64,000 nucleotides of DNA from Novosphingobium sp. KA1 (GTDB lineage: Bacteria > Pseudomonadota > Alphaproteobacteria > Sphingomonadales > Sphingomonadaceae): assembly GCF_017309955.1 (NCBI RefSeq), contig NZ_CP021249.1, forward strand, positions 1 to 64,000, read 5' to 3'. The position numbers and the translations under genes are program-made. The notes below the pieces were generated by a model. It was not told the DNA's origin, ran no database searches, and was given only the letters and a program-made list of their open reading frames with translations. Shown one piece after another: positions 26,912 through 35,758 of the stretch; position 1 is the stretch's first letter; every line of letters starts with the position of its first letter.

Positions 26912-27727
26912 ATGGAAAAGCAGTTCATTATTACGGGAGACGGCTGCCGCATCGCCTATCGGTTCGATGGTAAAGAAGGTGCCCCGATCCTGCTGCTGTC
27001 CAACTCCCTGGGCACTGACATGCAGATGTGGGAACCGCAGCTTGCCGCCTGGAGCGCCCATTTCAGAATGCTGCGCTATGATCAGCGCGGCCACGGCGCG
27101 TCGGATGCGCCCGTCGGCGGCTATTCGCTCGATCGGCTGGGTCGAGACGTCATCGAACTTCTCGACCAGCTGGAGATAGAAACGATTGATTTTTGCGGCC
27201 TTTCGCTTGGCGGCATGACCGGCCAATGGCTGGGCATCCGCGAAGGACATCGGGTCCGCCGGCTGGTTCTGGCCAACACCTCAAGTTTCATGGGGCCGCC
27301 TTCGGCATGGGACGCCCGGATCGCCCTGGTGCGCGAAAGCGGCATGGCGCCCCTCACCTCGGCGTCGCTTGAGCGATGGTTCACCGCCGACTTCGTGGCA
27401 AGCTCACCCGACGCCATCGCGCCGATAGTCGCGATGCTCCAATCGACCGATAGCCAGGGCTATGCTGGCTGTTGCGCCGCCATACGGGACATGGACATGC
27501 GTTCCACTATCGCGCTGATCCGGAATGAAACCCTCATCATTGGTGGTAGCCAAGATCCAGCCACGCCGCCACCGCATAGCGAAGCATTGGCCGCCACGAT
27601 CCCCCGCTGCCGGCTCGCCATGCTGAACACAGCGCATCTCGCCAATGTGGAGCGCCCCGCCGAATTCGGTACGCAGGTGTCGGACTTTCTGCGGGCTGAA
27701 ACTGTCGTCGGCATCGATTCATTGTAG
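26912..27727 (+). CDS. pcaD: 3-oxoadipate enol-lactonase
   Basis: A 271-residue alpha/beta hydrolase that opens 3-oxoadipate enol-lactone to 3-oxoadipate. The nucleophile is the Ser of GLSLGGMTGQW. The acid is in GGSQDPATPP and the His in NTAHLANVERP. The N-terminal SNSLGTDMQMWEPQL segment is typical of PcaD. It links the cat genes to pcaIJF and closes the pathway. Confidence 0.87.
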   Translation: MEKQFIITGDGCRIAYRFDGKEGAPILLLSNSLGTDMQMWEPQLAAWSAHFRMLRYDQRGHGASDAPVGGYSLDRLGRDVIELLDQLEIETIDFCGLSLGGMTGQWLGIREGHRVRRLVLANTSSFMGPPSAWDARIALVRESGMAPLTSASLERWFTADFVASSPDAIAPIVAMLQSTDSQGYAGCCAAIRDMDMRSTIALIRNETLIIGGSQDPATPPPHSEALAATIPRCRLAMLNTAHLANVERPAEFGTQVSDFLRAETVVGIDSL

Positions 27728-28157
27728 GTGGGCGGCAAAGCAGATCCAGGCGAATGCGCCGCATCACCGGCAGCGGAACACCTATGCCCCTGCCCGCCAG
27801 GATCAGCCCGCGCGCCCCAGGCTATCCGATGCCGGATGCTCCCGCGAAGATCAATGGACGCCGGCTCGACGGCGCCAACTCAAACGTCACGCCATCAGCA
27901 GGGTCTGCATTGCGCTATCCCGAAGGTTCCACGCAACCCTGCTGTCCTCAAAAGGATGTCATTTCTATCGGGGACAGAAAGTGTATATTCTAACCGGCAG
28001 GAACATTGGGGTGCAATCCGGCACTTCATTAACTCCCCTATGCTTAGTTCAAAGTAAAGCTGGGCATGTGACACTGAGTTCGTTAAGTTGATCACAGGTC
28101 ACATGCGGCAGTGATTAATCGCAGTTAGCAAGGCGCCCATCCCCAAGCATCTTGCTG
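27728..28157. other. Intergenic region without recognisable gene
   Basis: No frame in these 430 bases resembles a known protein. The right part (from about 27950) is AT-richer than its surroundings. It lies between the catabolic block and a broken LysR gene and is probably a scar region. Confidence 0.4.
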
Positions 28158-28506
28158 TCACTTTCGGCTATTCATCGCAGGACCGAGTTCCTGAACAAGG
28201 CAATCGACTACCTGCTGAACCTTCGGCAAAAGATGTCGGCGCTGTGGATAAACAGCCCAGATCGGTTCGTCATCGGGCTGAGCATATTCCAGCAACAGCT
28301 CTACCATACCGTGCTGTAGAAAAGGCATGACGTAGAAATCGGGAAGCTGACAGTCACCGAGACCTGAAACGCAGGCCTCCATGACCGCATGCCCGCTATT
28401 GCACCCGAAACGTCCCTTCGGGCGATGGGTGATTTTCTGATCGTGAACCTTAAAATGCCAGGCGCCCGCTGTACCTGCGATGCATTCTGTCCGTCGTCAG
28501 AACATT
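28158..28506 (-). pseudogene. C-terminal remnant of a LysR-family regulator
   Basis: About 105 residues of the LysR effector domain can be read, from GAWHFKVHDQKITHRPKGRF through GLGDCQLPDFYVM to the stop at 28158. The helix-turn-helix half is missing. The fragment ends at the left edge of the IS3-family element, which or whose activity removed the rest. No start codon or promoter remains. Confidence 0.65.
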
Positions 28507-28561
28507 CGGCACGGATTGCGGCGTAAATTAGCGGAGTGCGGGCCTCGTCTGGGGGTTGATG

Positions 28562-29542
28562 TTACGCGGCGAGCTTGCGGTGTTGCAAGCGCCGATGCTC
28601 GATGGTCTGCCGCTTGATCCTTTCACGCTGTTTGATGATGGCTGCGGCCCTGCCGAAGTAGGCGTCGGCGGGCGTCACGTTGTTCAGGCTCTCGTGGTAG
28701 CGCTGGTGATTATAGTGCTCGACAAAGGCCTCGATCTGAGCCTCGAGATCACCTGGCAGGAAGTAGTTCTCCAGCAGGATGCGGTTTTTCAGGGTCTGGT
28801 GCCAGCGCTCGATCTTGCCCTGCGTTTGTGGGTGCAGCGGAGCACCGCGCACATGGCTCATGTTCTGGGCCTCGATATATTCAGCCAGTTCGCTCGCGAT
28901 GTAGCTGGGGCCATTATCGCTGAGCAGCCTGGGCTTGTGCAGCACGGTGGCGCTGTCGCAGCCCGAGGCCTTGAGCGCGAGGTCGAGCGTGTCGGTGACG
29001 TCCTCGGCGCGCATATTGGTGCACAGTTTCCAGGCGATGATATAGCGCGAGAAGTCGTCGAGCACGGTCGACAGATACATCCAGCCCCAGCCGATGATCT
29101 TGAAGTAGGTAAAATCAGTCTGCCACATCTCGTTCGGCCGGGTGGTTTTGGTGTGGAACTGATCGGCGGCCTTGATCACGACATAAGCCGGGCTGGTGAT
29201 CAGGTCGTGGGCCTTCAAAAGGCGGTAAACCGTGGCTTCGGACACGAAGTAGCGCTGCTCGTCGGTGAAGCGCACGGCCAGCTCCCGAGGGCTCAGCTCG
29301 GACTGTTCCAGCGCCAGCTCGATGATCTGGTCGTGGATGCCCGCCGGGATGCGGTTCCACACCCGGCTCGGCGCCGATGGCCGATCTTCCAACGCCTCCG
29401 GTCCGCCTCCGAGGTAGCGGTCATACCAGCGATAAAACGTCCGGCGGGGGATGCCGAGCTGGTCCAGCGTGCGCTTGGCCGGCAGGTGCGACTGTTCGAC
29501 GATCCTGATGATCTCGAGCTTCTCCGATCCGGGATACCTCAT
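28562..29542 (-). CDS. IS3-family transposase OrfB
   Basis: A 326-residue IS3-family OrfB. The integrase core shows WQTDFTYF (first Asp), LLSDNGPSYIA (second Asp) and a Glu in the TQGKIERWHQTLKNR segment. The N-terminal HTH region includes KRTLDQLGIPRRTFYRWYDRY. It overlaps OrfA by four bases, and the C-terminus looks complete. Confidence 0.88.
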   Translation of the reverse strand: MRYPGSEKLEIIRIVEQSHLPAKRTLDQLGIPRRTFYRWYDRYLGGGPEALEDRPSAPSRVWNRIPAGIHDQIIELALEQSELSPRELAVRFTDEQRYFVSEATVYRLLKAHDLITSPAYVVIKAADQFHTKTTRPNEMWQTDFTYFKIIGWGWMYLSTVLDDFSRYIIAWKLCTNMRAEDVTDTLDLALKASGCDSATVLHKPRLLSDNGPSYIASELAEYIEAQNMSHVRGAPLHPQTQGKIERWHQTLKNRILLENYFLPGDLEAQIEAFVEHYNHQRYHESLNNVTPADAYFGRAAAIIKQRERIKRQTIEHRRLQHRKLAA

Positions 29543-29913
29543 TCGTCGTCGCCCCCATCCGCGATCATGCTTTTTTTGAGCAGCCGGTTCTCAAGCGTCA
29601 GATCGGCGACGCATTCCTTCAGGGCACTGGACTCGCGGCGCAGATCCTTCACCTCGTCGGTGGTCGCGGCACGCGCGGTGTCGCCGGCCAGGCGGCGCTT
29701 GCCAGCTTCCATGAACTCTTTCGACCATGTGTAATACAGGCTCTGCGCGATGCCTTCCTTGCGGCAAAGCTCGGCAATGCTGTCCTCGCCGCGCAGGCCA
29801 TCGAGCACGATCCGGATCTTGTCTTCCGCCGAGAAGTGCCGCCGGGCCGCCCGCCGGATGTCCTTCACCACCTGCTCCGCAGGCTTTTTGGCGCTTGAGG
29901 GTTTGGGTCTCAT
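29539..29913 (-). CDS. IS3-family transposase OrfA
   Basis: A 124-residue OrfA with a helix-turn-helix (DSIAELCRKEGIAQSLYYTW) and a C-terminal coiled coil (LRRESSALKECVADLTLENRLLKK). It pairs with the OrfB at 28562-29542 for a frameshift fusion transposase. Confidence 0.85.
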   Translation of the reverse strand: MRPKPSSAKKPAEQVVKDIRRAARRHFSAEDKIRIVLDGLRGEDSIAELCRKEGIAQSLYYTWSKEFMEAGKRRLAGDTARAATTDEVKDLRRESSALKECVADLTLENRLLKKSMIADGGDDE

Positions 29914-29980
29914 CTTCGTTCCTTCGTCACTACGACGAGACCCAAACCCTCCTTAAATCACAACCTCAAATCTGCGCCAT

Positions 29981-30143
29981 TGGTGCTGACGGCGGACAGG
30001 TCGGAGCCCAGGCGCATGTCCCATTGATCGAGTAGAACGTCGACACCGTTCGCAACGAGCCGGGTGGCAAGCATCAGCACCCAATCTTTGTGTGCTTGGT
30101 CATCGTGGGAGTAAGAGATGAATAGTCGAGGAGCTTCTTGCAT
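29981..30143 (-). pseudogene. N-terminal remnant of a TIR/SEFIR-domain protein
   Basis: About 50 residues beginning MQEAPRLFISYSHDDQAHKD match the first strand and helix of TIR/SEFIR domains, including the FISYSHDD box and LDQWDMRLG. The rest, including the catalytic Glu region, is gone at the right end of the IS3-family element. Such proteins often act in anti-phage defence or signalling. This copy cannot function. Confidence 0.6.
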
Positions 30144-30282
30144 CTCGCGAACAGGCCCGATCAGGGCGGCGAGGTCAACACATCAGCATAGCGCGCGCGG
30201 GCGCTTCGCTAACCAGTGGCAGGTCATGCACCGGAAGCCGGCATAGAGGGGAGCTGCAATGAACGGCAGATTTGTCCCGATG

Positions 30283-31800
30283 CCGTTGAAAAAGTCGGTC
30301 TTGCAGTCGGGGTGACGGTCTGATTCAGCATCAGCATGCTGAAGGACGCCAAGCGATGATGGGCGAGCGCCGAGTGGCGCAGGAGGCCTTGTTCTACGAA
30401 TTCAGTCTGGATCGACACGTTCCGGCAGATCATCTGCTACGGGCAATCGACCGGTTCGTGGACCTGTCGGGGATGCGCGAGCACCTGCGCGGCTTTTACA
30501 GCGCGATTGGTCGCCCTTCGATCGACCCTGAGCTGATGCTGCGGATGCTGATCGTGGGGTACTGCTTCGGCATCAGGTCGGAGCGCCGCCTGTGCGAAGA
30601 GGTGCACCTCAACCTAGCTTACCGCTGGTTCTGCCGCCTGGGTCTCGACGGCGACGTGCCGGATCACTCGACCTTCTCGAAGAACCGGCATGGGCGCTTC
30701 CGTGAGAGTGATCTGTTCCGCCAGTTGTTTGAAGCCACCGTGCGGCGCTGCATTGAGGAAGGACTGGTCGGCGGCGACGGCTTCGCTGTCGATGCCAGCC
30801 TGATCCGCGCCGAGGCCAACCGGCAGACCTATGTCGAGGGAACGCAGGGGCTTGGCGCTGTTCGGGCAGGGCGTGCCGTCGAGGAGTATCTCGCCGTACT
30901 CGACGATGCCGTTTTCGGCGGCGCAACGCCGGTTGATCCCAAACGCGTTTCGCCTGTCGATCCTGCGGCCCGCTATACCCAGGCGCACGGCAACCGCGCC
31001 GACTTCTGCTACGCCACCAACTACCTGATCGACGTCGACAATGCGGTGATCGTTGATGTCGAGGCGAGCACGGCGGTGCGCCAGGCCGAGGTGACCGCCG
31101 CCAAACGGATGATCGAGCGGGCAGCCGATTGCCATGGTCTATGGCCCCGCAAGCTGATCGGCGACACCGGCTATGGCTCTGCGGGCATGCTCGCCTGGCT
31201 CGTCCACGAGCGTGGCATCGAGCCGCATGTGCCCGTCTTCGACAAGTCCGCCAGGAGCGATGGCGCTTTCGAGCGCAGCGACTTCACCTTCGATCACAAG
31301 GATGACAGCTATATCTGCCCGGCCGGCAAGCGTCTGCGACCGCGTAACCGCAATTTCACCTCGCCGCGACCGGAGGCCGACCAGGACGGCTTCATCCGCT
31401 ACCGAGCGCGGCAGCAGGACTGCAGCAACTGCGCGCTCAAGCCACAATGCACACCCATCCTGCCGGCTCGCAAGGTGACCCGCTCCATCCACGAGGGCGC
31501 TCGCGATCTCGCTCGGGCCCTGTCGCAGGAAGATGAATGGATCGCCTCACGCCGCGAGCGCAAGAAGGTCGAGATGCTGTTTGCCCACCTGAAGCGCATC
31601 ATGCGGCTCGACCGGCTGCGATTACGCGGACCCAATGGTGCCCAGGATGAGTTCCACCTCGCCGCTGCCGCCCAGAACCTGCGCAAGCTCGCCAAGATCA
31701 GCATCGCCAGGCAGATGGCGATGACATGAGGTCAGGCGACTCTGCTCAGCCGTTTCGATCCGTACCCTCCGCTTCGCCGAGAAGGCGACTTTTTCAACGG
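30283..31800 (+). mobile_element. IS1182-family insertion sequence
   Basis: Perfect 15-base inverted repeats (CCGTTGAAAAAGTCG) lie at 30283-30297 and 31786-31800 and enclose a single intact transposase gene. No target duplication could be identified. Confidence 0.8.
30356..31729 (+). CDS. IS1182-family transposase
   Basis: A 457-residue DDE transposase. The N-terminal half has the family's DLSGMREHLRGFYSAIGRPSIDP segment. Catalytic Asp candidates are in GGDGFAVDASLIRAEANR and in LIGDTGYGSAGM. The Glu lies in RRERKKVEMLFAHLKR. A zinc-ribbon-like Cys set (CPAGK, CSNCALKPQC) is present. The frame is intact; an ATG pair at 30356/30359 follows GAAGGA. It is the only gene in the element. Confidence 0.88.
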   Translation: MMGERRVAQEALFYEFSLDRHVPADHLLRAIDRFVDLSGMREHLRGFYSAIGRPSIDPELMLRMLIVGYCFGIRSERRLCEEVHLNLAYRWFCRLGLDGDVPDHSTFSKNRHGRFRESDLFRQLFEATVRRCIEEGLVGGDGFAVDASLIRAEANRQTYVEGTQGLGAVRAGRAVEEYLAVLDDAVFGGATPVDPKRVSPVDPAARYTQAHGNRADFCYATNYLIDVDNAVIVDVEASTAVRQAEVTAAKRMIERAADCHGLWPRKLIGDTGYGSAGMLAWLVHERGIEPHVPVFDKSARSDGAFERSDFTFDHKDDSYICPAGKRLRPRNRNFTSPRPEADQDGFIRYRARQQDCSNCALKPQCTPILPARKVTRSIHEGARDLARALSQEDEWIASRRERKKVEMLFAHLKRIMRLDRLRLRGPNGAQDEFHLAAAAQNLRKLAKISIARQMAMT

Positions 31801-32164
31801 TATCTCCCCATTTTTGCCATTCGCGCTACTCAACCAGCGCCTGAATGTATGGCAAGTTTCGACGGGCGCAATTCAGGCTGTGAACGTCCGGTTTGGCGGC
31901 GGATGGCGCCGCCAGGCATCGGTTATCGAAGCTAAAGAGCCGGCAGTGATCAGGAAGCCGCACCTCCGCGATGTACCGAGTGGAAGTCTATCGGGCAGGT
32001 CACCAGGCTGACGACCAAAAGCCTTAGAAGCAAATGCTTCGGTCGCGGCTTGGGGCGGAAGGCGGCGGCGAGCATGACCAGCGAGCATAGGAGCCAGAAG
32101 ATCGCGGTGAGCGGCACGGCGTTGCCGGCTTGCTCTCGGTGTCACCGTCCGATCACCTGAAGCC
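31801..32164. other. Region between IS1182 and the TonB receptor
   Basis: These 364 bases hold no clear known gene. One short hydrophobic frame on the minus strand is listed separately. A weak terminator for the receptor operon may lie near 32150-32164, but no strong hairpin was seen. Confidence 0.35.
31950..32117 (-). CDS. Possible small membrane protein
   Basis: A 55-codon frame starting with GTG reads PLTAIFWLLCSLVMLAAAF followed by a basic Arg/Lys stretch and a second hydrophobic run (LLVVSLVTCPI). This would fit a one- or two-helix inner-membrane peptide. It lies downstream of the TonB receptor on the same strand. There is no good ribosome site and no recognised family, so it may be chance. 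Confidence 0.2.
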   Translation of the reverse strand: MPLTAIFWLLCSLVMLAAAFRPKPRPKHLLLRLLVVSLVTCPIDFHSVHRGGAAS

Positions 32165-34480
32165 CTAGAACGAATACCCAAGCTTCAAGTACCATTCGCG
32201 CGGCCGCGAATAGACCCCATACGTCGATCCGATGAAATTGAGGTCCGAGTATCCCGAGATAATGTAGCGCTTGTCGGTCAGGTTGGTGATTCCACCCGTC
32301 ACCGACCAGCCTTGGGCAGCATCGAACGTCGCCGACATGTTGAAGACGCTGTAGCCGTCCTGTTTCAGCGAAGGTGTGTTGATCGCGTCCTTGTACGTCG
32401 CACTTCGATACGACCAGTCGCCCTGCAGCACCACGCGCCCTGCCTCACCATCGTAAGGCTCAACTGTAATCCCAGCATTTGCTGTCCATTTTGGCGTATT
32501 GGCCAGCGCACTGTCCACCGTCACCGGCGCCGCGCGGGCATCCACTTCGCGGTACTCGGCGTCAAGATAACTGACCGCTCCGGTCAGCCGGAAAGCGTCC
32601 GTCACAACCAGTTGGGCTTCCGATTCAAAGCCACGGATTCGCGCTTTTCCGGCGTTGCGCACCTTCGGTGCAAACCCGTCATTCACAATGATCTGCAGGT
32701 CGCTGTACTTCGTGTCGAATAGGGCGCTGTTCAACCGCAGGTGGCGGTTGAACAGCTCAACCTTCACGCCGATTTCGAGCACACGCGCAAATTCTGGCTC
32801 GAACGCAGGTGCTTCCGGCTCGGGCGGGAACACGCGCTGCGTAAAGCCGCCGCTTTTGAAGCCACGCGAGAAGGTGAAATACCCAAGCATGTCGGGCGTA
32901 AACTTGTAGTCGAGCGTCACTGACGGCGTGAACTCGTTCGCCGACGTCGTACGCTGCACTGCAGGCATGACGATATCCCCCACCCGCAGCGGCTGTGGTG
33001 AACCGGCGGCCATGCTGGTCACCGGGTTCGTCAGGAAGAACGGCGTCGGGAAGCCCGGTGGCAGCGGCGCCTGCGCAGCCGGATGTACGCGCAGCACCTC
33101 TTGGTCGGGCGAAAACCGCTTGTCCTCACTTGTATAGCGGCCGCCAAGCGTCAGATTGAGATTGTCAGTCGCATGAAAGATGAACTGAGCAAAGGCCGCA
33201 TAACTGTCGTTCTTGACGCTACCGCCGCTCCGGAAATCGGTCGGCGCAGTGAACAGCGAGTTGATATCGGTGCCGCCTTCGTGGTGGTAATATAGGCCAA
33301 GCGTATAGTTCAGTTTTTCGCCGAACCCGTCGCCCTGAAGCTGGAATTCTTGGCTAAACTGATTTTGCGTGTAGTCGTTTTCGGTCCGCTGTATGGCAAG
33401 CGGCGACTGGTCGATATCGACCGCAAACGCACTATCGAGCTCACGGTAGGCGGTGATCGACTTGATGGTCACCGGTCCCGCATCCCACGAAGCATTCAGC
33501 GATACGCCCCACACGTCCGACACCGAACGGTTTGGGCCGCTTTCGTTGGTTTTATCCTTGTCGCCAGTAAGCCACTGCGCGTTGTAGCAGCTAGGATTGG
33601 AGGTTGGTGATGGCGGCAGACAGCCCGGCGCATTCAGGAAAACGTTGTGAAACAGAGGGAAAATGGCGTTCTCATTGACATCGAGAAGCGTTGTTGCAAC
33701 AGCGCGCTCACGCGTACGCGTATAATCGGCGGACAAGAGAAGGTTGAAATCGGGCGTTGCATCCCACTCGGCGACGAAACGGCCTGAGTAGCTGTTCTGG
33801 TTGCCCTTCTTCTGTCCATCGACAAGTCGCTCGACATAACCGTCGCGCGTCAGCGCAAGGCCGCTGACGTAGAAACGGAAATCTTCGGATACCGGCACGT
33901 TGATCCGTGCGCCGACGTCAATCCGGTTGTACGAGCCGGTCGTGGCCTCAATGTTACCGCCAAGCTGTTCGTCCGGGCGCCGTGACGTGACGATAACAGC
34001 GCCGCCAATGGTGTTCTTGCCAAACAGTGTGCCCTGCGGACCGCGCAACACCTGAATGCTCTCGACGTCGCGCGTCTCGAGCAGCGCGCCAACCGAGCGG
34101 CTGATGTAGACGCCATCGAGGTAGATGCCGACACCAGGATCTACCGTCATATTGAAGTCGGTCTGCCCGATACCGCGCAGAAACACAGTGACCGAGTTGC
34201 TCGATCCCGAAGCTGCCGCTGCGGAATCGAAGCTGAGGCTCGGCGTGAACTTGCCGATGTCCGACACATTGTTGATCGCGCGCTCGCGAATGGCGTTCTC
34301 ACCAAACGCTGAGATGGCGACGGGCGAATCCTGAAGATTTTCGCTGACGCGCCGCGCCGTAACGGTGATAATCTCCAGCTCGGACGCATCGACTTCAACA
34401 CCGTCCGTTTGCTGCGCGAACGCTGGAGCCGATGCGCTGGCCAATACCGCAAGCGCGGAGCCCATAAGAAGCTTGCACAT
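32165..34480 (-). CDS. TonB-dependent outer-membrane receptor in the car-II operon
   Basis: A 771-residue TonB-dependent receptor. The first 22 residues (MCKLLMGSALAVLASASAPAFA) are a signal peptide. A TonB-box-like EIITVTARR and a plug domain with LRGPQGTLFGKNTIGGAV follow. The beta-barrel ends in YLKLGYSF with a terminal Phe. The start at 34480 has a GAGGGGAGAG ribosome site; an ATG at 34525 overlaps the carAc stop (ATGA) and would add 15 residues before the signal peptide. Its place at the end of car-II suggests uptake of carbazole or a related aromatic. The car-I cluster has no such gene in view. Confidence 0.82.
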   Translation of the reverse strand: MCKLLMGSALAVLASASAPAFAQQTDGVEVDASELEIITVTARRVSENLQDSPVAISAFGENAIRERAINNVSDIGKFTPSLSFDSAAAASGSSNSVTVFLRGIGQTDFNMTVDPGVGIYLDGVYISRSVGALLETRDVESIQVLRGPQGTLFGKNTIGGAVIVTSRRPDEQLGGNIEATTGSYNRIDVGARINVPVSEDFRFYVSGLALTRDGYVERLVDGQKKGNQNSYSGRFVAEWDATPDFNLLLSADYTRTRERAVATTLLDVNENAIFPLFHNVFLNAPGCLPPSPTSNPSCYNAQWLTGDKDKTNESGPNRSVSDVWGVSLNASWDAGPVTIKSITAYRELDSAFAVDIDQSPLAIQRTENDYTQNQFSQEFQLQGDGFGEKLNYTLGLYYHHEGGTDINSLFTAPTDFRSGGSVKNDSYAAFAQFIFHATDNLNLTLGGRYTSEDKRFSPDQEVLRVHPAAQAPLPPGFPTPFFLTNPVTSMAAGSPQPLRVGDIVMPAVQRTTSANEFTPSVTLDYKFTPDMLGYFTFSRGFKSGGFTQRVFPPEPEAPAFEPEFARVLEIGVKVELFNRHLRLNSALFDTKYSDLQIIVNDGFAPKVRNAGKARIRGFESEAQLVVTDAFRLTGAVSYLDAEYREVDARAAPVTVDSALANTPKWTANAGITVEPYDGEAGRVVLQGDWSYRSATYKDAINTPSLKQDGYSVFNMSATFDAAQGWSVTGGITNLTDKRYIISGYSDLNFIGSTYGVYSRPREWYLKLGYSF

Positions 34481-34521
34481 GATCTCTCTCCCCTCGACAA
34501 TTTTGGTGTTCTTCTTGTGTT

Positions 34522-34851
34522 TCATGACTGTGCCTTCGGCAGTTCCAGGGTCAGGCCGTCGAGCAGGTCGGTAAGGCGGATCTGGCAGGACAGCCGCGAA
34601 TGCGGCGCACGTTCCGCTACGCAATCGAGCATTTCGTCTTCGGTCTCACTCGGCGGTTTCAGCGCATCTAGCCACTCGGGGCCAACGTAAACGTGGCACG
34701 TGGCGCAGGCACAGGCGCCCCCGCAAACGGCTTCGATACCGTCCACGCCGTTCAGAACGGCCGCTTCCATGAGCGATACTCCCGCTTCGGTTTCGACCAG
34801 ATGCTCGAAGCCGCCGGCTGCGCGGAAGATCACGCGGACCTTTGCGGTCAT
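34522..34851 (-). CDS. carAc: Adrenodoxin/putidaredoxin-type [2Fe-2S] ferredoxin, copy II
   Basis: A 109-residue ferredoxin with the C-x5-C-x2-C motif in CGGACACATC and the last Cys in LSCQIRL. It supplies electrons to CarAa. A strong GGAGGTGA site precedes the ATG. It is the same length as the copy at 3199-3528, which supports the GTG start chosen there. Its stop overlaps a possible early start of the receptor gene. Confidence 0.84.
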   Translation of the reverse strand: MTAKVRVIFRAAGGFEHLVETEAGVSLMEAAVLNGVDGIEAVCGGACACATCHVYVGPEWLDALKPPSETEDEMLDCVAERAPHSRLSCQIRLTDLLDGLTLELPKAQS

Positions 34852-34891
34852 TGCGTCACCTCCTTCGCCGGAACGCCGACGTTTCCGCCAA

Positions 34892-35716
34892 TCACTGCGC
34901 AGCCTCGATGAATGCGGCCGTCGTGCGCGCGAAATCGACCGGATGTTCGATCATCGCCCAGTGCCCGCAGTCGGGCATGATGTAGCCCCAGCTCGGACCA
35001 ATTAGCTCAAGGAACTTGTATGCGTTGGCGAGCGGAACAACCTTGTCGAGCTTGCCGTTTACGATGAGAGTCGGCGCGGTGATGCGCCGGATATAATCGT
35101 CTTCGTAGTAGAGGCCGCCCTGGTCGCGGATCCACTGCATCGTGGCGCTGTAAGCGCGGCGCGTTTCCGGATCTACCGACAGTGCATACCTGTAGTCGAT
35201 CATCGCATCGTCGATCTGGAAATTGTCGGTCGTTAGTGCACGGACGAGACGGATCATGCCTTCGCGCGTGAAATCATATCCAAGCACGGGTTCGAGCGCA
35301 GGATCGATTTTCGACACCAGACCGGCGCTGCCCATCAGGACGAGTTTGCGAACGAGTCCCGGCCGTTCGACCGCGACGCCGAGCGCCGATGCGCCACCCA
35401 TCGAATTGCCGACAAGCGCGACATTTGAAAGCCCGAGCGCATCGAGAAAGCCTGCAAGGTGATCGGTTCGCGCCGCTTGTGAAAAAACGAATGGATCGGC
35501 GGGTTTCGCAGTGCGTCCAAATCCAAGCATGTCGACCGCAATCACGCGATAGCGATCCGCCAGGACCGGCATAACGCCGCGCCAGTTGCCCATACTGTCG
35601 GCACCAGCGCCGCCGCCATGAACCAGCACCACGACATCGCCGCTGCCTTGCTCGTGGTAATACGTCTCCATGCCGCGAACGGTCACCGACCGTCCGGCTG
35701 TTGCAGCCAAAACCAT
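34892..35716 (-). CDS. carC: Meta-cleavage product hydrolase, copy II
   Basis: A 274-residue alpha/beta hydrolase homologous to the protein at 2326-3144. The nucleophile is in GNSMGGASA, the acid in NGKLDKVVP and the base His in DCGHWAM. It forms anthranilate and 2-hydroxypenta-2,4-dienoate from the carbazole ring-cleavage product. An AAGGGAG ribosome site precedes the ATG. It is fourth in the carAa-Ba-Bb-C-Ac order. Confidence 0.86.
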   Translation of the reverse strand: MVLAATAGRSVTVRGMETYYHEQGSGDVVVLVHGGGAGADSMGNWRGVMPVLADRYRVIAVDMLGFGRTAKPADPFVFSQAARTDHLAGFLDALGLSNVALVGNSMGGASALGVAVERPGLVRKLVLMGSAGLVSKIDPALEPVLGYDFTREGMIRLVRALTTDNFQIDDAMIDYRYALSVDPETRRAYSATMQWIRDQGGLYYEDDYIRRITAPTLIVNGKLDKVVPLANAYKFLELIGPSWGYIMPDCGHWAMIEHPVDFARTTAAFIEAAQ

Positions 35717-35758
35717 GTTCTTGTCTCCCTTGAGGCGCGCGAACCCGCCGCCAAACGC

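Larger units (their letters stand above)
28507..29980 (-). mobile_element. IS3-family insertion sequence (about 1.47 kb)
   Basis: Two overlapping transposase frames are bounded by imperfect inverted repeats of roughly 40 bases. Each reads from GGCRCRGATT at the tip inward to GGRYCTCGTC. No clear target repeat was found, and the genes on either side (LysR C-terminus, TIR N-terminus) are unrelated, so one flank has been lost. Exact tips are uncertain by a few bases. Confidence 0.65.

Noticed and set aside
27728..28091. Short frames downstream of pcaD
   Set aside because: They lack family features and ribosome sites and have chance-like composition.
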